This document shows positions 45,341 through 55,920 of a stretch of DNA of 64,000 bases, in pieces. Made by a program: the position numbers and the translations under genes. Numbering within the stretch: the first letter of the stretch is position 1; the number at the start of each line of letters is the position of its first letter. The notes beneath the pieces were generated by a model. It saw only the letters and a list, made by a program, of their open reading frames with translations. It was not told the DNA's origin and did no database searches. This DNA comes from Podospora pseudoanserina (taxonomy: Eukaryota; Ascomycota; Sordariomycetes; Sordariales; Podosporaceae): the NCBI RefSeq assembly GCF_035222485.1, contig NC_085920.1, forward strand, positions 2,294,001-2,358,000. Reading direction: 5' to 3'.

Positions 45341-45926
45341 GGAGCCTGCAAAAGTGAGAGTGCTGGGGAGATAAGTCCGGAACGGAATCTGGGTAGGTAA
45401 GTGGAAACTTCCCTGGTGGAGGTTGTTGCTGATTATACATACATCAATAAAATAAATTTTTTTTCCTGTGAAAACTTCAAGTTATCGTTGGTTTCAAATT
45501 CGGAAAGTGAGTGATTGAGTTTCATTTGACATACAAACTACCTACCATCAACCTGACTGGCATATTTTGGACGGAAGGAAGTATGAAATTGCTACAGAAA
45601 GATAGGCTTTCAGAGATAAATAAGCAGCCAGCCAAGACACATTGAAGGGTTTTATCCTATCCAGCGATCAACTGTGTCTCTCGAAGCAGGCTAAAGAGAG
45701 AGATCTGCCTGCTGGTTGGTTATCCGTCTTTTACATGACTGACTTATTTGTGTGTGTGGATGAAGCACAACGAATGCCCTATCTTCCTTCTTTCTATCCA
45801 TGATTTATTTGACAGACAGGAGTGAGTGCCCAAAGTGAAAACGAAGAAGACCTTCACGATGGTCGTCTCTCAGCATTGATCGTGTGACCAGCCAGGTTCG
45901 AGATATCCATTCTTAGCAAACATGTG
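45341..45926. other. Spacer between copy B and the CATA microsatellite
   Basis: No gene seen beyond the likely 3' UTR of copy B. Confidence 0.5.
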
Positions 45927-46098
45927 TACATACATACATACATACATACATACATACATACATACATACATACATACATACATACATACATACATACATA
46001 CATACATACATACATACATACATACATACATACATACATACATACATACATACATACATACATACATACATACATACATACATACATACATACATACA

Positions 46099-46130
<32 letters not shown>

Positions 46131-46136
46131 CATACC
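45927..46136. repeat. (CATA)n tetranucleotide microsatellite, about 50 copies
   Basis: An almost perfect run of the tetramer CATA (TACA/ATAC/ACAT in other phases) covers about 200 bases, broken only by one unit change near 46127. All six reading frames through it are open because the 12-base period has no stop, so the apparent MYVC or YIHT proteins are artefacts. Confidence 0.97.
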
Positions 46137-47030
46137 TTTTACCATTTCAGCATGAGAGTAGTCTGTCTATCTTATTTCCCAATTTTTCTCTTTGTTACAG
46201 GAACAAGAAATTGTCATCAAATGGCCTATTCCAGTGGCTTTGTTCTTGTAGTAGGACCCCGAGGGCTGAATTGTTTCAGCGCTCCCGAGTCCAAGGGAAA
46301 TACCATTCATATACAATTTCACACCGTTAATCCACGTAATCAAGATTAGAAAGCAAAATAAATGGGGCTTATAAAAGAGTGTGTATTATTCTCACCAACA
46401 AAATCTCCACCAGGGAGATTTGAATCTCACTTACCTCCTTTCCACATACCTATACTCATGTCTATGAGCTCGGCAAGGACAATCAAACGTCCTCTGTTCG
46501 ATTCTAAGGATTTCACAGCTTATACCAATGTGATAAAGGCGGCAGCGATTAACCAAAACGGGCGCAGGATGAATGGGGCACCCGCAAAGCCAGAGACCCT
46601 GTCGGAAGAGACACATCTTGGGTGATGTGAGGTTGGTAATAGCTTTGAAGGTAAGGCTGTGAGTTGTGAAGGTTTGTGTAAGTAGTTAGTTGTGTGGGTT
46701 TGTTGCGTTGATGATGAGAAAAGATTGACGAGCTCATGGGAGGGCGCCTGGCTTTTTATATAGTGATAAGAAGGGTAGACAGAATGGAAACAATCCCATT
46801 GTCTTCTTTCACTGGCTTCGTTCACCTCGATACTCCTCTATTTATAACAATTTTTCGTCTCAGCACAGCACCAGTCTAGTACTCAGCCAAACCCATAGTT
46901 CAGAAACCACTTCACACATCAACTTCGATCAATCCCATCATAATCAAAACAATGCCCCCCTTCCATCTTCAACACCATTGCTCTTCGAATAATCACATTA
47001 TACAGACTCCAATGCCACACAATTTCTCCT
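46137..47030. other. Spacer between the CATA repeat and copy C
   Basis: No convincing gene. A TTTATAA at about 46840-46846 followed by a CA-rich leader and CATCATAATCAAAACAATG (ending at 46953) resembles the leaders of the small-cysteine genes, but the frame after it (MPPFHLQHHCSSN) is only 28 codons and lacks the cysteine pattern. It may be a truncated relative of the leader. Confidence 0.4.
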
Positions 47031-47091
47031 GTATTTAAACCCTTCCCTCCCTTTCTCCTCAGCAACTTTCCTCATCATCATCATCATCATC
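47031..47091 (+). promoter_or_regulatory. Core promoter of small-cysteine gene copy C
   Basis: TATTTAAA at about 47032 is followed by CTCATCATCATC from 47071 (extended CAT run), 92 bases before the ATG at 47163. Order and spacing match copies A and B. Confidence 0.65.
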
Positions 47092-47162
47092 AGATCAAAC
47101 CGCCGAACCAAACACACACACATACCACCACTTCAAACTACCAACCCAAAACAACAAACAAG

Positions 47163-47352
47163 ATGTGCCAATACGAGCAATTCTACCTACCACCTCTGCG
47201 GCTGCAAGGACGCGGCTGAGGTCCGCATCGAGACCTGTCAGTTAGTCCAAGATGGCGGTGCATGCTCTGGTCTGAAGCCGCTGGTGATCTCCTTTGTTCC
47301 TCCTCCGGCAACCTTTGATTACCACGAGGTCTCCTCTGATGATGGGTACTAG
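47163..47352 (+). pseudogene. Small cysteine-rich protein, copy C (frameshifted)
   Basis: The frame from ATG 47163 begins MCQYEQFY and then ends early (TGA at 47217-47219). A tandem TACC duplication at about 47184-47191 shifts the frame. Downstream, the matching frame reads HLCGCKDAAEVRIETCQLVQ and later GGACSGLKPLVISF, ending at TAG 47350-47352. The length from ATG to this stop is 190 nt, one more than a multiple of three, as expected for a 4-nt insertion. Cysteine positions up to the fourth Cys match copy B, but the C-x2-C end is absent. It is either a recent null allele or a sequencing error at a short repeat. Confidence 0.65.
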
Positions 47353-47990
47353 TGGATCCCTCGTTGAGCGCAGCCTCTTGCTCATTGCTTGGTGGGTAAA
47401 TGGCTCTCCTGGAAGGTAAGTAAGGCGAGTGAGTGTTTGATAAAAGGTAAGGGGTGGTGAGGTTGTAGAGGCCTGGAGCATCAATAAACCAAGACATATA
47501 ATTTCAATGCATTTTTTTTTAACAAAACCCTAGACTGCTATATCGCTTTTCGTGCTTGTATTGTGATCCTGTGGTTTAACTGTTACTTCAACAGGCAGAT
47601 GTGTAGCTTTGTGCACTTTCACCTCTTTCGATACACCTGCTCCACCTAGGTACATGTGTACAATTCATTCAGTGTTATTTTCTCTCATTATACATGTAAA
47701 ACTCAACCACCATATCTAGTTCTCAGGTTGCCTTTGTACAATAAAGACACCAACCCCTGACGCCATTCCATATGCGTTTATGACAAGTCCTATCCCAAAC
47801 TTATATACAACGTATATGACTCTAAAAAGCCGCGCCACATCTTCCAAACTATCATCCAATTATGACTCAAATCCAAGATCCGAGAGCCGACCGGCCTGCC
47901 CCTTTTGAGGTCCGGCAGTCCAACCTTCTCCAGCCAAGACGTTCGTTCCATAATCCGGTCCACCCTTCAAAGATCTGTCTCGGGAACCCC
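47353..47990. other. Spacer between copy C and the type I membrane protein gene
   Basis: No gene seen. It includes AT-rich 3' flanking sequence and, nearest 47990, a C-rich stretch that belongs to the 3' UTR of the minus-strand gene. Confidence 0.5.
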
Positions 47991-48905
47991 TTAATCAACC
48001 TTCCTAACCCCCAATCCACTCCCCTCTCCAACCCCCCTCCCAAGCTCCATATCCCTCCCATCAACCCTAGAATACTGCCCCCTATCCCTCCTATTCCTCC
48101 CCACCGTCCCCCTCTCACTCCTCCTGTTCCTCCCCATCACATTCCCCAAATCAATCCTCCTCACCCCCCTATTACAGCACAACGTGCTCATCACAATCGC
48201 CATCAGGAAAAACGCCACCGTGGGCAGCGCCACATACAACACCTGATCGTCCGCCGGGTGCCTCCTCCCATCACTCTTGTTCGGCCCCTTCTTTGGCTTG
48301 ACAATCTGCACCGTCGGTCCCTGATGCCATTCCGCGGGCGAGCCATCCTCCGGCAGCGCCGCCATCCTCAGGGTTATTGTCGTTGGTGTGTTCTGCTTGA
48401 AGTGCTTCGCCTTGTTTCCCGGTTTTTCATTCCACAATGGGTTGGCGTTGATGAGGTCTTGGGTAACGGACCACTGGTAAAAACCCCACGCGCACGAGAT
48501 TTCGCCAGAGTCAAAGGCTTGGTGGGTGTCGCTTTCGGGGGTGAGGTAAAACCCGATGATTTTGACCGTGTGGTTTGCTTTCTCGTGGGTGTGGCCTTTG
48601 GAGAAGAAGGCCGGGTCCCAGGTGATGTACTTGAGGACGCCGGGGTTGAAGGTTTCGTTGTGTTTGGGGAGGCAGAAGGGTTTGTAGTCGCCGTCGAGGT
48701 TGTGGCAGACGGCAAATTCGTGACCGGCGAGCTTGGTGGTGTCGGTGGCGGGAGGGGCGTCGTTGTCGGTGGGAGGGGGGACGAGGTCGGCGTCGATGGG
48801 TTGACGGGGCGCAAGAGCGTTCGGGTTTTCTGGGCCGGGAAGAGCTGATGCTGTGCCTAGCACGGCCAGCCAGAGGGCTGACCGGATGAGGTTAGGCGAA
48901 ACCAT
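47991..48905 (-). CDS. Fungal type I single-pass membrane protein, function unknown
   Basis: A single exon of 304 aa on the minus strand. Residues 1-21 (MVSPNLIRSALWLAVLGTASA) are a signal peptide. A luminal or extracellular domain follows with FCLPKHNETFNPGVLKYITW, DPAFF and VKIIGFYL, plus a Cys pair around CHNLDGDYKPFC. One membrane segment (VLYVALPTVAFFLMAIVMST) lies near residues 224-243. The cytosolic tail is very Arg-rich and starts with RRIDLGNVMGRNRR. I recall similar unnamed proteins in other Pezizomycotina with the same WDPxFF and GLGNVMG-like tail, but I cannot name a Pfam family. It may be a cell-surface or ER protein. Confidence 0.75.
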   Translation of the reverse strand: MVSPNLIRSALWLAVLGTASALPGPENPNALAPRQPIDADLVPPPTDNDAPPATDTTKLAGHEFAVCHNLDGDYKPFCLPKHNETFNPGVLKYITWDPAFFSKGHTHEKANHTVKIIGFYLTPESDTHQAFDSGEISCAWGFYQWSVTQDLINANPLWNEKPGNKAKHFKQNTPTTITLRMAALPEDGSPAEWHQGPTVQIVKPKKGPNKSDGRRHPADDQVLYVALPTVAFFLMAIVMSTLCCNRGVRRIDLGNVMGRNRRSERGTVGRNRRDRGQYSRVDGRDMELGRGVGEGSGLGVRKVD

Positions 48906-49392
48906 CTGTATCCTTTGCGTGTGTGATGTTGCTCGGATGCCTCGGAGCTTTCTTCGTTCAAGCTCTCAGAGAGAAGAGGCCAGACAGTTGAGTTGAAGGG
49001 GTAAGTAGGAAGCCGAGTAAGACACTGATGGTCGTCTTTCCAGTCAACTGAGCGGACACAGAAGGCCGTTGAAGAAGCAGAGGTTCAAGAAGGAAAAAGG
49101 AATGGATAACCGACGAGATATCGGCCCGGCGCAACCTTCAGCCCTCGACCTGGAAGCGGCAATTTTGGAAGTCCCGGAGCTTCCCGCCGTCTGTTGATGG
49201 TGAACTTGAGACAGGGAGCTCCCGGCGGACAAAAGCTGCATGAAATCGCGCTAGAAGGCCTGCCAAGCCGGCATGCCAAGGTCTACAAAGCAGGGGTTCC
49301 GGCATCTTTAACGCCTCGGCATCTCAGCCTCCACAGACAACACCATGTCGATATTGATGGTTCACTGTACAGAACGTCTCATTTGCTACCAT
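48906..49392. other. Upstream region of the type I membrane protein gene
   Basis: No gene seen. It probably holds the promoter of the minus-strand gene at 48905 and the 3' end of the oxygenase gene. Confidence 0.5.
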
Positions 49393-50668
49393 CTAAGAAA
49401 CAGTGTTCTTGGCCACGATTCCCCTCGCAAACTCTCCAAAGGTAATATGCTGCTCCATGTCAACCTCCTCACCCAGGTTCGGCTGGGTAAAAACGGCAAG
49501 CGTGTTGCGCGCAATCCGGCCATCGCTCATGGAAGCACGAGCTCCCCGTACAAAATGCGGCACAGCCTTGAACTTGCCCTCAGTAATCCTCTCCAATGCC
49601 TCGCCCGTCTGGAAAGCAATACAGTCGCGGGGAATCTTGACCTGGACCGTTTGCCCAGTACGAGACTTGATGTACAAACCAGATGCCGGGTCAGGGGACG
49701 CATCAAGTTCGGGAAGAGGTGCCAACTTCAGCGGCTTGCTGTCGGCCAAAGTTTGTTCAAAAGCCGGTGCGACCGCTGGCGTCTTGGCTTCGTCGACAAA
49801 CATGGCCGAAGTCAAACCGGTCAAACAGCCGTGGTCCAGATGGATAGCACACCAGTCATCCTCGTCGCCGCCCTCGCCATTCGCGATTTCGCTCGCCTTT
49901 GTCGGCGCAGGAGGCGCGTTGGCGGGGTCCTCGGGGAAGTAGTGTAACAGGCGAGCCTTTGTCGTGGTCGAGGTGCTCACAACCTTTTCCAAGTAACCGT
50001 TGGGATAACCGGCAATCTCCTTCTCGGCGAATCTATCGCACGCTCTAGCCACCAAAACGGCAACGTCAATGATCAGACGGCAAAGATCCTCGACAGAGTT
50101 TTTGAAGCCGGGTAGCGTCGCATCATCCGGCCAGATGTTGGGCGAGAGATACTCAGGGAAGTTGTCAGTGTTGAACTCCTCGGTGGGCGCTGCGCAAGAC
50201 AGCTTTGGGTCAACATAGAAAGCACAGTTGGCATAGAAAGAGCCCTTTAATGTGTCGACCTGGCCGTTCTTGAGGGTTTCCTTTCCAAGGGACCATCCGG
50301 TAAGGTACTTGGCCTTTTCATTCTCGAGTTTATCTGTGGCCGGTCAACTTTTTGCTCATAGCCGCCATGACCCTTCACATGTAACCTACCCAGCTCAGAC
50401 TTGGGGAGGTTTCCAAGGTAAGACGAATAGGAGAGGGCATGATGCCTCAGACTCGCAAACTCGGGTGGTACATCTTTGACAACCAAGATACCCAGAGAAT
50501 CCGGGCCGAATGCTTGCTGGAGCTTCTCAAACGACACCGTTCCTAGAGATTTTTACACATCAGCGATTGCACTTACACAGATCACCCCGCAAAGTGATCC
50601 CTGGACCCTGACTTACCGTCCTTTAGCTCCTGTAGGGAGACAGTCACAGCCTGAGCAATAGGGGCCAT
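49393..50668 (-). CDS. 2-oxoglutarate/Fe(II)-dependent oxygenase-like protein
   Basis: Three exons on the minus strand, 50668-50617, 50542-50390 and 50333-49393, join to 381 aa. The start MAPIAQAVTVSLQELKDGTV leads into FEKLQQAFGPDSLGILVVKD, the N-terminal region of isopenicillin-N-synthase-like oxygenases. In the core, CAIHLDHGCLTGL contains the H-x-D iron ligands, and FKAVPHFVRG the distal His, with an Arg-rich SMSDGRIARNTLAVFTQP block for the 2-oxoglutarate side. This is the layout of a group of fungal clavaminate-synthase-like proteins of unknown substrate. There is no targeting peptide. No biosynthetic gene cluster surrounds it, so primary rather than secondary metabolism is more likely. 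Confidence 0.85.
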
Positions 50669-50977
50669 TTTGATCCAAAGATGTTACAAGACAAATAATC
50701 CAACATCCAACAAAAAGAGGGGAAGCAAACTTTTATCTCACGAGATCTACTTACACATCTTCAAGCTCCCTGTACCAGGTCAGCGGGGCGGACCGCCAAG
50801 CATTCCCACTGCCGGCCGACTTGCTCAAGGCGGCAGGTCCCTGTTCACGCCAAGACATTTCCAACGCGCCTATCGATAACGATAAGATCATCGTCACCAT
50901 CATCATCAACCACTTGTCCCAGCCTCACTGACGTTGTTTGCGACTACAGCATCACAATTCATCCCCCCATTGCGACA
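50669..50977. promoter_or_regulatory. Divergent promoter between oxygenase gene and FRG1-like gene
   Basis: A 309-base divergent intergenic region. It contains a CATCATCATC-type run near 50888-50910 but no element I can name. Confidence 0.5.
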
Positions 50978-51103
50978 ATGGTCAAAGCACTCACCTTCAA
51001 AGGAGATAAAAAACCAAAAAAGAGGAAACGCACCGGCGGGGCTAGCGGGAAAGCAGATGACGATGACAACCGCCAGCTCAAAACCGCCAAACCCTCCACC
51101 GAA

Positions 51104-51134
<31 letters not shown>

Positions 51135-51866
51135 ACGACAGCTGGGTTTCCGCAGACGTAACAGCCGACATCTCCGGCCCGATCATGTTCGTCCTACCAA
51201 CCGAACCACCAACCGCGCTGGCATGCGACGCCATAGGAAAGGTGTTCACCCTCCAAATCGAGAACATCATCGACAACAACCCCATCACCGCCGAGCCGCA
51301 CGATGTGCGGCAGGTCTGGGTGGCCAATCGGATTGTAGGGACAGAACACTTCCGGTTCAAGGGGCATCATGGAAAGTCAGTAACCCCTTCCCCTGAGTGT
51401 TGGTGTACGATATTAACAGAAAAATAGATACCTCTCCTGTGACAAAATCGGTCTCTTCTCCGCCACCTCCGAAGCCATCACCCCCCTCGAGTCTTTTTCC
51501 GTCATCCCCACCGCCGACACCCCCGGCACTTTCCAGATCCAAACGCTAAGGGATACCTTCCTTTCTGTGAGAGCGTCGCGGTCCTCAAAAGCGAATGCTT
51601 CCCCTGAGGTCAGGGGGGATGAGACGGAGATTACGTTTGATACTACGTTGAGGATCAGGATGCAGGCGAGGTATAAACCCAAGTTAAAGGCTTCCAAAGA
51701 GGAGAAGGCAAGGGAGAAGATTAGCCGGGCTGAGTTGGAGGCTGCGGTGGGGAGGAGGTTGGATGAGGATGAGGTGAAACGACTGAAGAGGGCGAGGAGG
51801 GAGGGGGACTACCATGAGGCGGTGTTGGATTTGAAGGTTAAGGGGAAGCATGATAAGTATGGGTAG
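50978..51866 (+). CDS. FRG1: FRG1-like protein
   Basis: Two exons, 50978-51375 and 51428-51866, join to 278 aa. The Lys/Arg-rich start (KGDKKPKKRKRTGG) is a likely nucleolar signal. An Ala-Asp repeat follows, encoded by a GCCGAC hexamer array at about 51104-51133. The beta-trefoil FRG1 domain starts with GPIMFVLPTEPPTALACDAI and includes VWVANRI, FRFKGHHGKYLSCDKIGLFS and SEAITPLESF. The C-terminus ends with an Arg/Lys-rich AKEKISRAELEAA-like helix (here AREKISRAELEAA) and KGKHDKYG. FRG1 homologues bind RNA and associate with the nucleolus and spliceosome. The exact role in fungi is not settled. Confidence 0.92.
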
Positions 51867-52667
51867 GGAGGCTGATGTCAGAGCTGTTGTGGCAGGAAAA
51901 TGGCTTGGCTTAGTAGGGTTGGTGTTGTTCTATACTGTGTAATGAGTTTGGGAGTTTCGTTGATGAATCACGGTCTTGGAGAATGGGAAGATCAGGGTTT
52001 AATAAAAGACTAATTGTATTCATGGATGGCGAAGACAAAGCCTCAACTTGCTTGTAGGAAAACAATGCCTCCAATCGAGTTGAGGCGGGTTCAAATAGTG
52101 ACTCGTATGAGTGAAGGCGATGTGAGACGAAAGGATACACACCTATGGACTTCCACACTGTTCTGATACCAGTAATGTTATCGTGGAAAGAGAATTAGCA
52201 CACTTCGTCCCAGCCTAATGTGCATTTTCAACCACTTTCACCACTTTCCCTAACATTATCCAAACCTCTAGCCCTCTCACTAACCATATCCCACTCAGGC
52301 AGTGAATAATTCTCCTCGATAACAGTCTTCCCATGTCGCCGTATCTTCAAACCAACAATATTTAACCATCACATCACACTAAGCAAGTCAACACAGCGGT
52401 TTAAACAAAAACTATCAATCACTTAGGTATACAAAACCCCGCCACCATACCTATACAATTTCCCATTCTTTTTTCCCAACCATCGGTATCCAGCCAGCCC
52501 CCCATATCTCTATATCCAACCCCATAATATCAATCTGAAAAAAAATGCCCCCTGGGCAAGACAGGTGTGCTATGTGCAGGTGATTATACAGAGGCCCATG
52601 CCACTCCCACCTAAAATATGATCAGTGAGAAGAGAGTACAAAAGTAAACACAAGAAGAAAAGTAAAA
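51867..52667. other. Convergent intergenic region between FRG1 and GH31 gene
   Basis: No gene seen. AT-rich, with several A-runs and pyrimidine stretches, consistent with 3' ends of two converging genes. Confidence 0.5.
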
Positions 52668-55600
52668 CTACTCCCAAGTAATATCCCACCCCTGCACCCA
52701 AGCACCACCAGAAAACTTCTCCTTCAGCTCAAATAACTCCAACACACACTTCCCCGCATCATAACTCCAATGCTCCTGCTCCAGCACCTCACCATCAAGC
52801 CACACCTGCTTGGGCTCGTGCTCCAGACCCATGACCGTGGCGTTGCGAAGGGGGTTGGTGTCCGGGTAGTTACCCAGCGGCTCGACCTTGAGGAAGTTGT
52901 TCGAGGCAGTAAACTACTCCCATCATTAGCACCACATTCATCACCTCAAATTGTTTGCAACAGTCACTTACCGAAATCCAGCTCACCTCCTCCGGCTCCA
53001 GACTGACCCCATCATCCAAATACAACTTCCCCTCCGCCCATCCAGTCCCATCCAATCCCACCAACAGCCCCCAAGGATTCTGCCTACTCTCCGCTGTAGT
53101 CATTCCAGGCTCCTGCAACGGAACAACCTTCCCACCCCTCACATAGACAGGAATATGTCCCAACTCCGCCCCAATAGTGACATTCTCCCCGGGTCCAACC
53201 CCATAACTCACCTTCCCCTTGGTATACCAATCATACCACACCTCCCCCTCTCCCACCCCAGGGAAAACCCCCTTCACCGTATCCGCTCCCTGCTCCAAAC
53301 AAGGCGTAACCATAATCGCATCTCCCAACATGAACTGCCTGTCAGCATCAGCAAGCCACGGCTCATTGGGAAACTCCCACGCAAGAGCACGCATGACGGT
53401 GCTGCCAGCGAGAGAAGCCTGGGTCATGAGCGTGTACATATACGGCAGCAGCGCATACCGTATCGCCATCGCCGACTTGGTAGCGTCAATCACACTGCTC
53501 CACCTGTACGGCTCCTGGTCAATCGCCCCCATCGCATTGTGATTCCGATAAAAGGGAAAAAACGCGCTGAGCTGCATCCACCGCGAGCAGAGCTCATAGT
53601 TTGTGTTGCCGTTGAAGCCGCAGGTGTCGACCCCAAACATGGGGAAGCCAAAGATGGAGAAGGACAGTGCTTGCGGGATGCTAAAGTACAAAAATGCCCA
53701 GAGGGCCTCATTGTCACCGCCCCAGTGGCCAGCCCACTTGCCTGAGCCGGCGAAGGTGCCGCGGCCGATGATGAAGGGGCGGACGCCCTTTTGGACTTGG
53801 AGCAGAGCTGAGTAGGTCGCGTTGAGGACTTGGTGACCGAAGAGGTTGTGGAAATCGTACTCGAGATAGCCGCCATTATGCGTCGAGTTCGGGCTCAGGG
53901 CGTGGACTCCTATGTCGCCATGATAGTTGTTGATCACGTACGGGGGCCAGTTGATATTTCTTGCGCCAGGAGTGGGTGTGCTCCGGTAGAAGTTCTTCGT
54001 TGTTGTGGTTGTGGTGACGGTGGGGACGGCGGTCGCGGTTGGCCCGTAGCTCTGGGTGATGATCGCCTTTGTCGCTGAGATGGCTTCGGTTTCGTTTGTC
54101 TTCGCGAAGCCTTCGGGGTATCTCAAGACAAGATTACCAGGCTCACCGGGCAGCTTGAAGGGCGGATGGGCAGGATTGAGTGTCAAGTTTCCGGTGCCGC
54201 AGCTGCCAACGCAGAAGGAGGCAACTTCGGACATGTCGATCCAGATACCATCGAACTGGACATGTTAGTATTGTCTTATTCATTCACATATCATCATGGG
54301 GAACTCACCGAGATATTCTTGCTCCACCTCGAAATCTCATCAATCCACCAGTCGATAGTCCCAGCCTCACCAAGCACAGCACCAACCCAGTCAGGGAAAA
54401 CCGTATAACCAGGCCACACAGCCCCATAGTAAATCGACCCATCAGGATTCTTCACAAAGGCATCTGCCTCCAGCCCCCGCTCATAGGTAGGATAGCGATC
54501 TTCCTCATCCTCTGGGTTAGGCGCATAGATGGCAGAGTCAACAATGGGAACCCAGTGCTGGTGATTCTTGTGAAGCCTGTTCATGAACTCCTCTCCTTCG
54601 GTGTAGTTCCAGGTATCATGGTCGTTCTCAAAGTCACGGTACTTCTTCATGTAGTCGATATCGGCTATATCCACATGTCAGTTCAGGAAACCTTTTGTCG
54701 GAATATGAAGGGAAAGAAAGACCCACCCCAGACCGTCTCAAGCGGAATCTCAAACTTTGCAAAGTTGTCAATAACCTCTTGCAAACGTTGCCAGCCAGTA
54801 TAGCCCCAGCGGCACTGATGGTATCCCAAAGTCCAGTACTGCTGCATAGCCGGAAGGCCAACAGCGCTCTCTTGGTACTTGGTCGTGACATCTTCAGCCC
54901 GAGGACCGCTGTAAAAATAGAGATCGATGCTGCCACCGAGTGTTCTCCAAGTAATACCAGGTTGCCGCAGAAGCACCTCTTGTGGATGAGCGTTGCGAAG
55001 ATAGACACCATGTGTATACGATGTGTACCTGGCCGTCTTGTCGTCGGCATAAGGCGCATATGTCAATTTTCCCGACTCATCGGCGGTGAAATATCTTGTG
55101 TCATGATAGATAGGATGACTGCCATAGATGTTCCAGTCGATGTCGTTGCCAACATCTGCCGCAAAGAGTGTCCCTAGCCTGCGTGTAAGCTATCTCGCCT
55201 GAGCATTGAATATACTTGGTGGTACTTACTGGTGAGATTGTTGCCCAAGCGGAAGCCATGAATAACTTCACCGAGACCATACAGGTTGTAGCTCTCGGGC
55301 AGAGGGGACACAAACTCGATGAACTGATCTTCGTAGACGAGCTTGCTCCCCTCGGTTGTAAAGAGCGTGTCGTCAGTTGCCTTTCGCTTCACCGTGAAGG
55401 AGAATGTCGGGTCGTTTGACCACGAGACCACAAAGTCGCTGTTGTGCTCCTCGCAAAGAGGATCGTTTTGAGGTTTTGGTATCAGCACTTCGGGTAATCT
55501 GAACCACGTTTCATTCTCCTTCGAGATGTACCGTGGCTCAATCTGAAGGTGAACCCTTTCGTTGGCCTGAAACTCCACCAGTAAGGAGAGGTGCTCGATG

Positions 55601-55920
55601 TCGTTGCCGTAGACGTTGCATGCTGGGCCGGCAAGGTCAAGATCGGCAGTAAACCCGTTTTTCGTGTTTTGGACGTTGGATGCAGAGTACCCAGGACATA
55701 CCAGCTGCGGGTTAGCGGCAAGGGGGTCGTCTATGTTGGCTTCAACGTCCTTCCCTTTGTCGGCAGACGCAGGGACTGTGAACTGTGGGACTGAGCTGGT
55801 GGCGGGAGACGCCGTCTGAAGAAACTTGGCCGGGACCACTGGTGGCCCCTTGTGCCCAGAAGTACCACTCGGCAGCAACGACGAGGTCAAAAGGAGCGAT
55901 ATCGAAGTAAGCAAAGCCAT
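52668..55920 (-). CDS. Secreted GH31 alpha-glucosidase
   Basis: Five exons on the minus strand, 55920-55230, 55173-54727, 54664-54309, 54255-52972 and 52913-52668, join to 1007 aa. The start was set at MALLTSISLLLTSSLLPSGT because this is a good signal peptide and the mature N-terminus QFTVPASADKGKDVEANIDD then aligns with secreted fungal alpha-glucosidases. The catalytic nucleophile is the Asp of IWIDMSE (about D505) and the acid/base is the Asp of GHWGGDNEA (about D679). The enzyme hydrolyses alpha-1,4 glucosidic bonds of maltose and short maltodextrins outside the cell. It lies downstream of, and on the same strand as, a sugar transporter. The open frame also continues 102 codons upstream to an ATG at 56226. 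Confidence 0.95.

Noticed and set aside
45854-46145. Long open frames of repeated MYVC and YIHT tetrapeptides
   Set aside because: They are translations of the CATA microsatellite, open in every frame because the repeat has no stop codon.
46380-46510. Possible tRNA (T-loop-like GTTCGATTC and GATTTGAATC)
   Set aside because: Neighbouring bases do not form the T-arm stem or an acceptor stem on either strand.
46840-47037. Fourth small-cysteine gene
   Set aside because: The leader resembles the others, but the 28-codon frame has none of the family cysteine spacing; kept only as a note.
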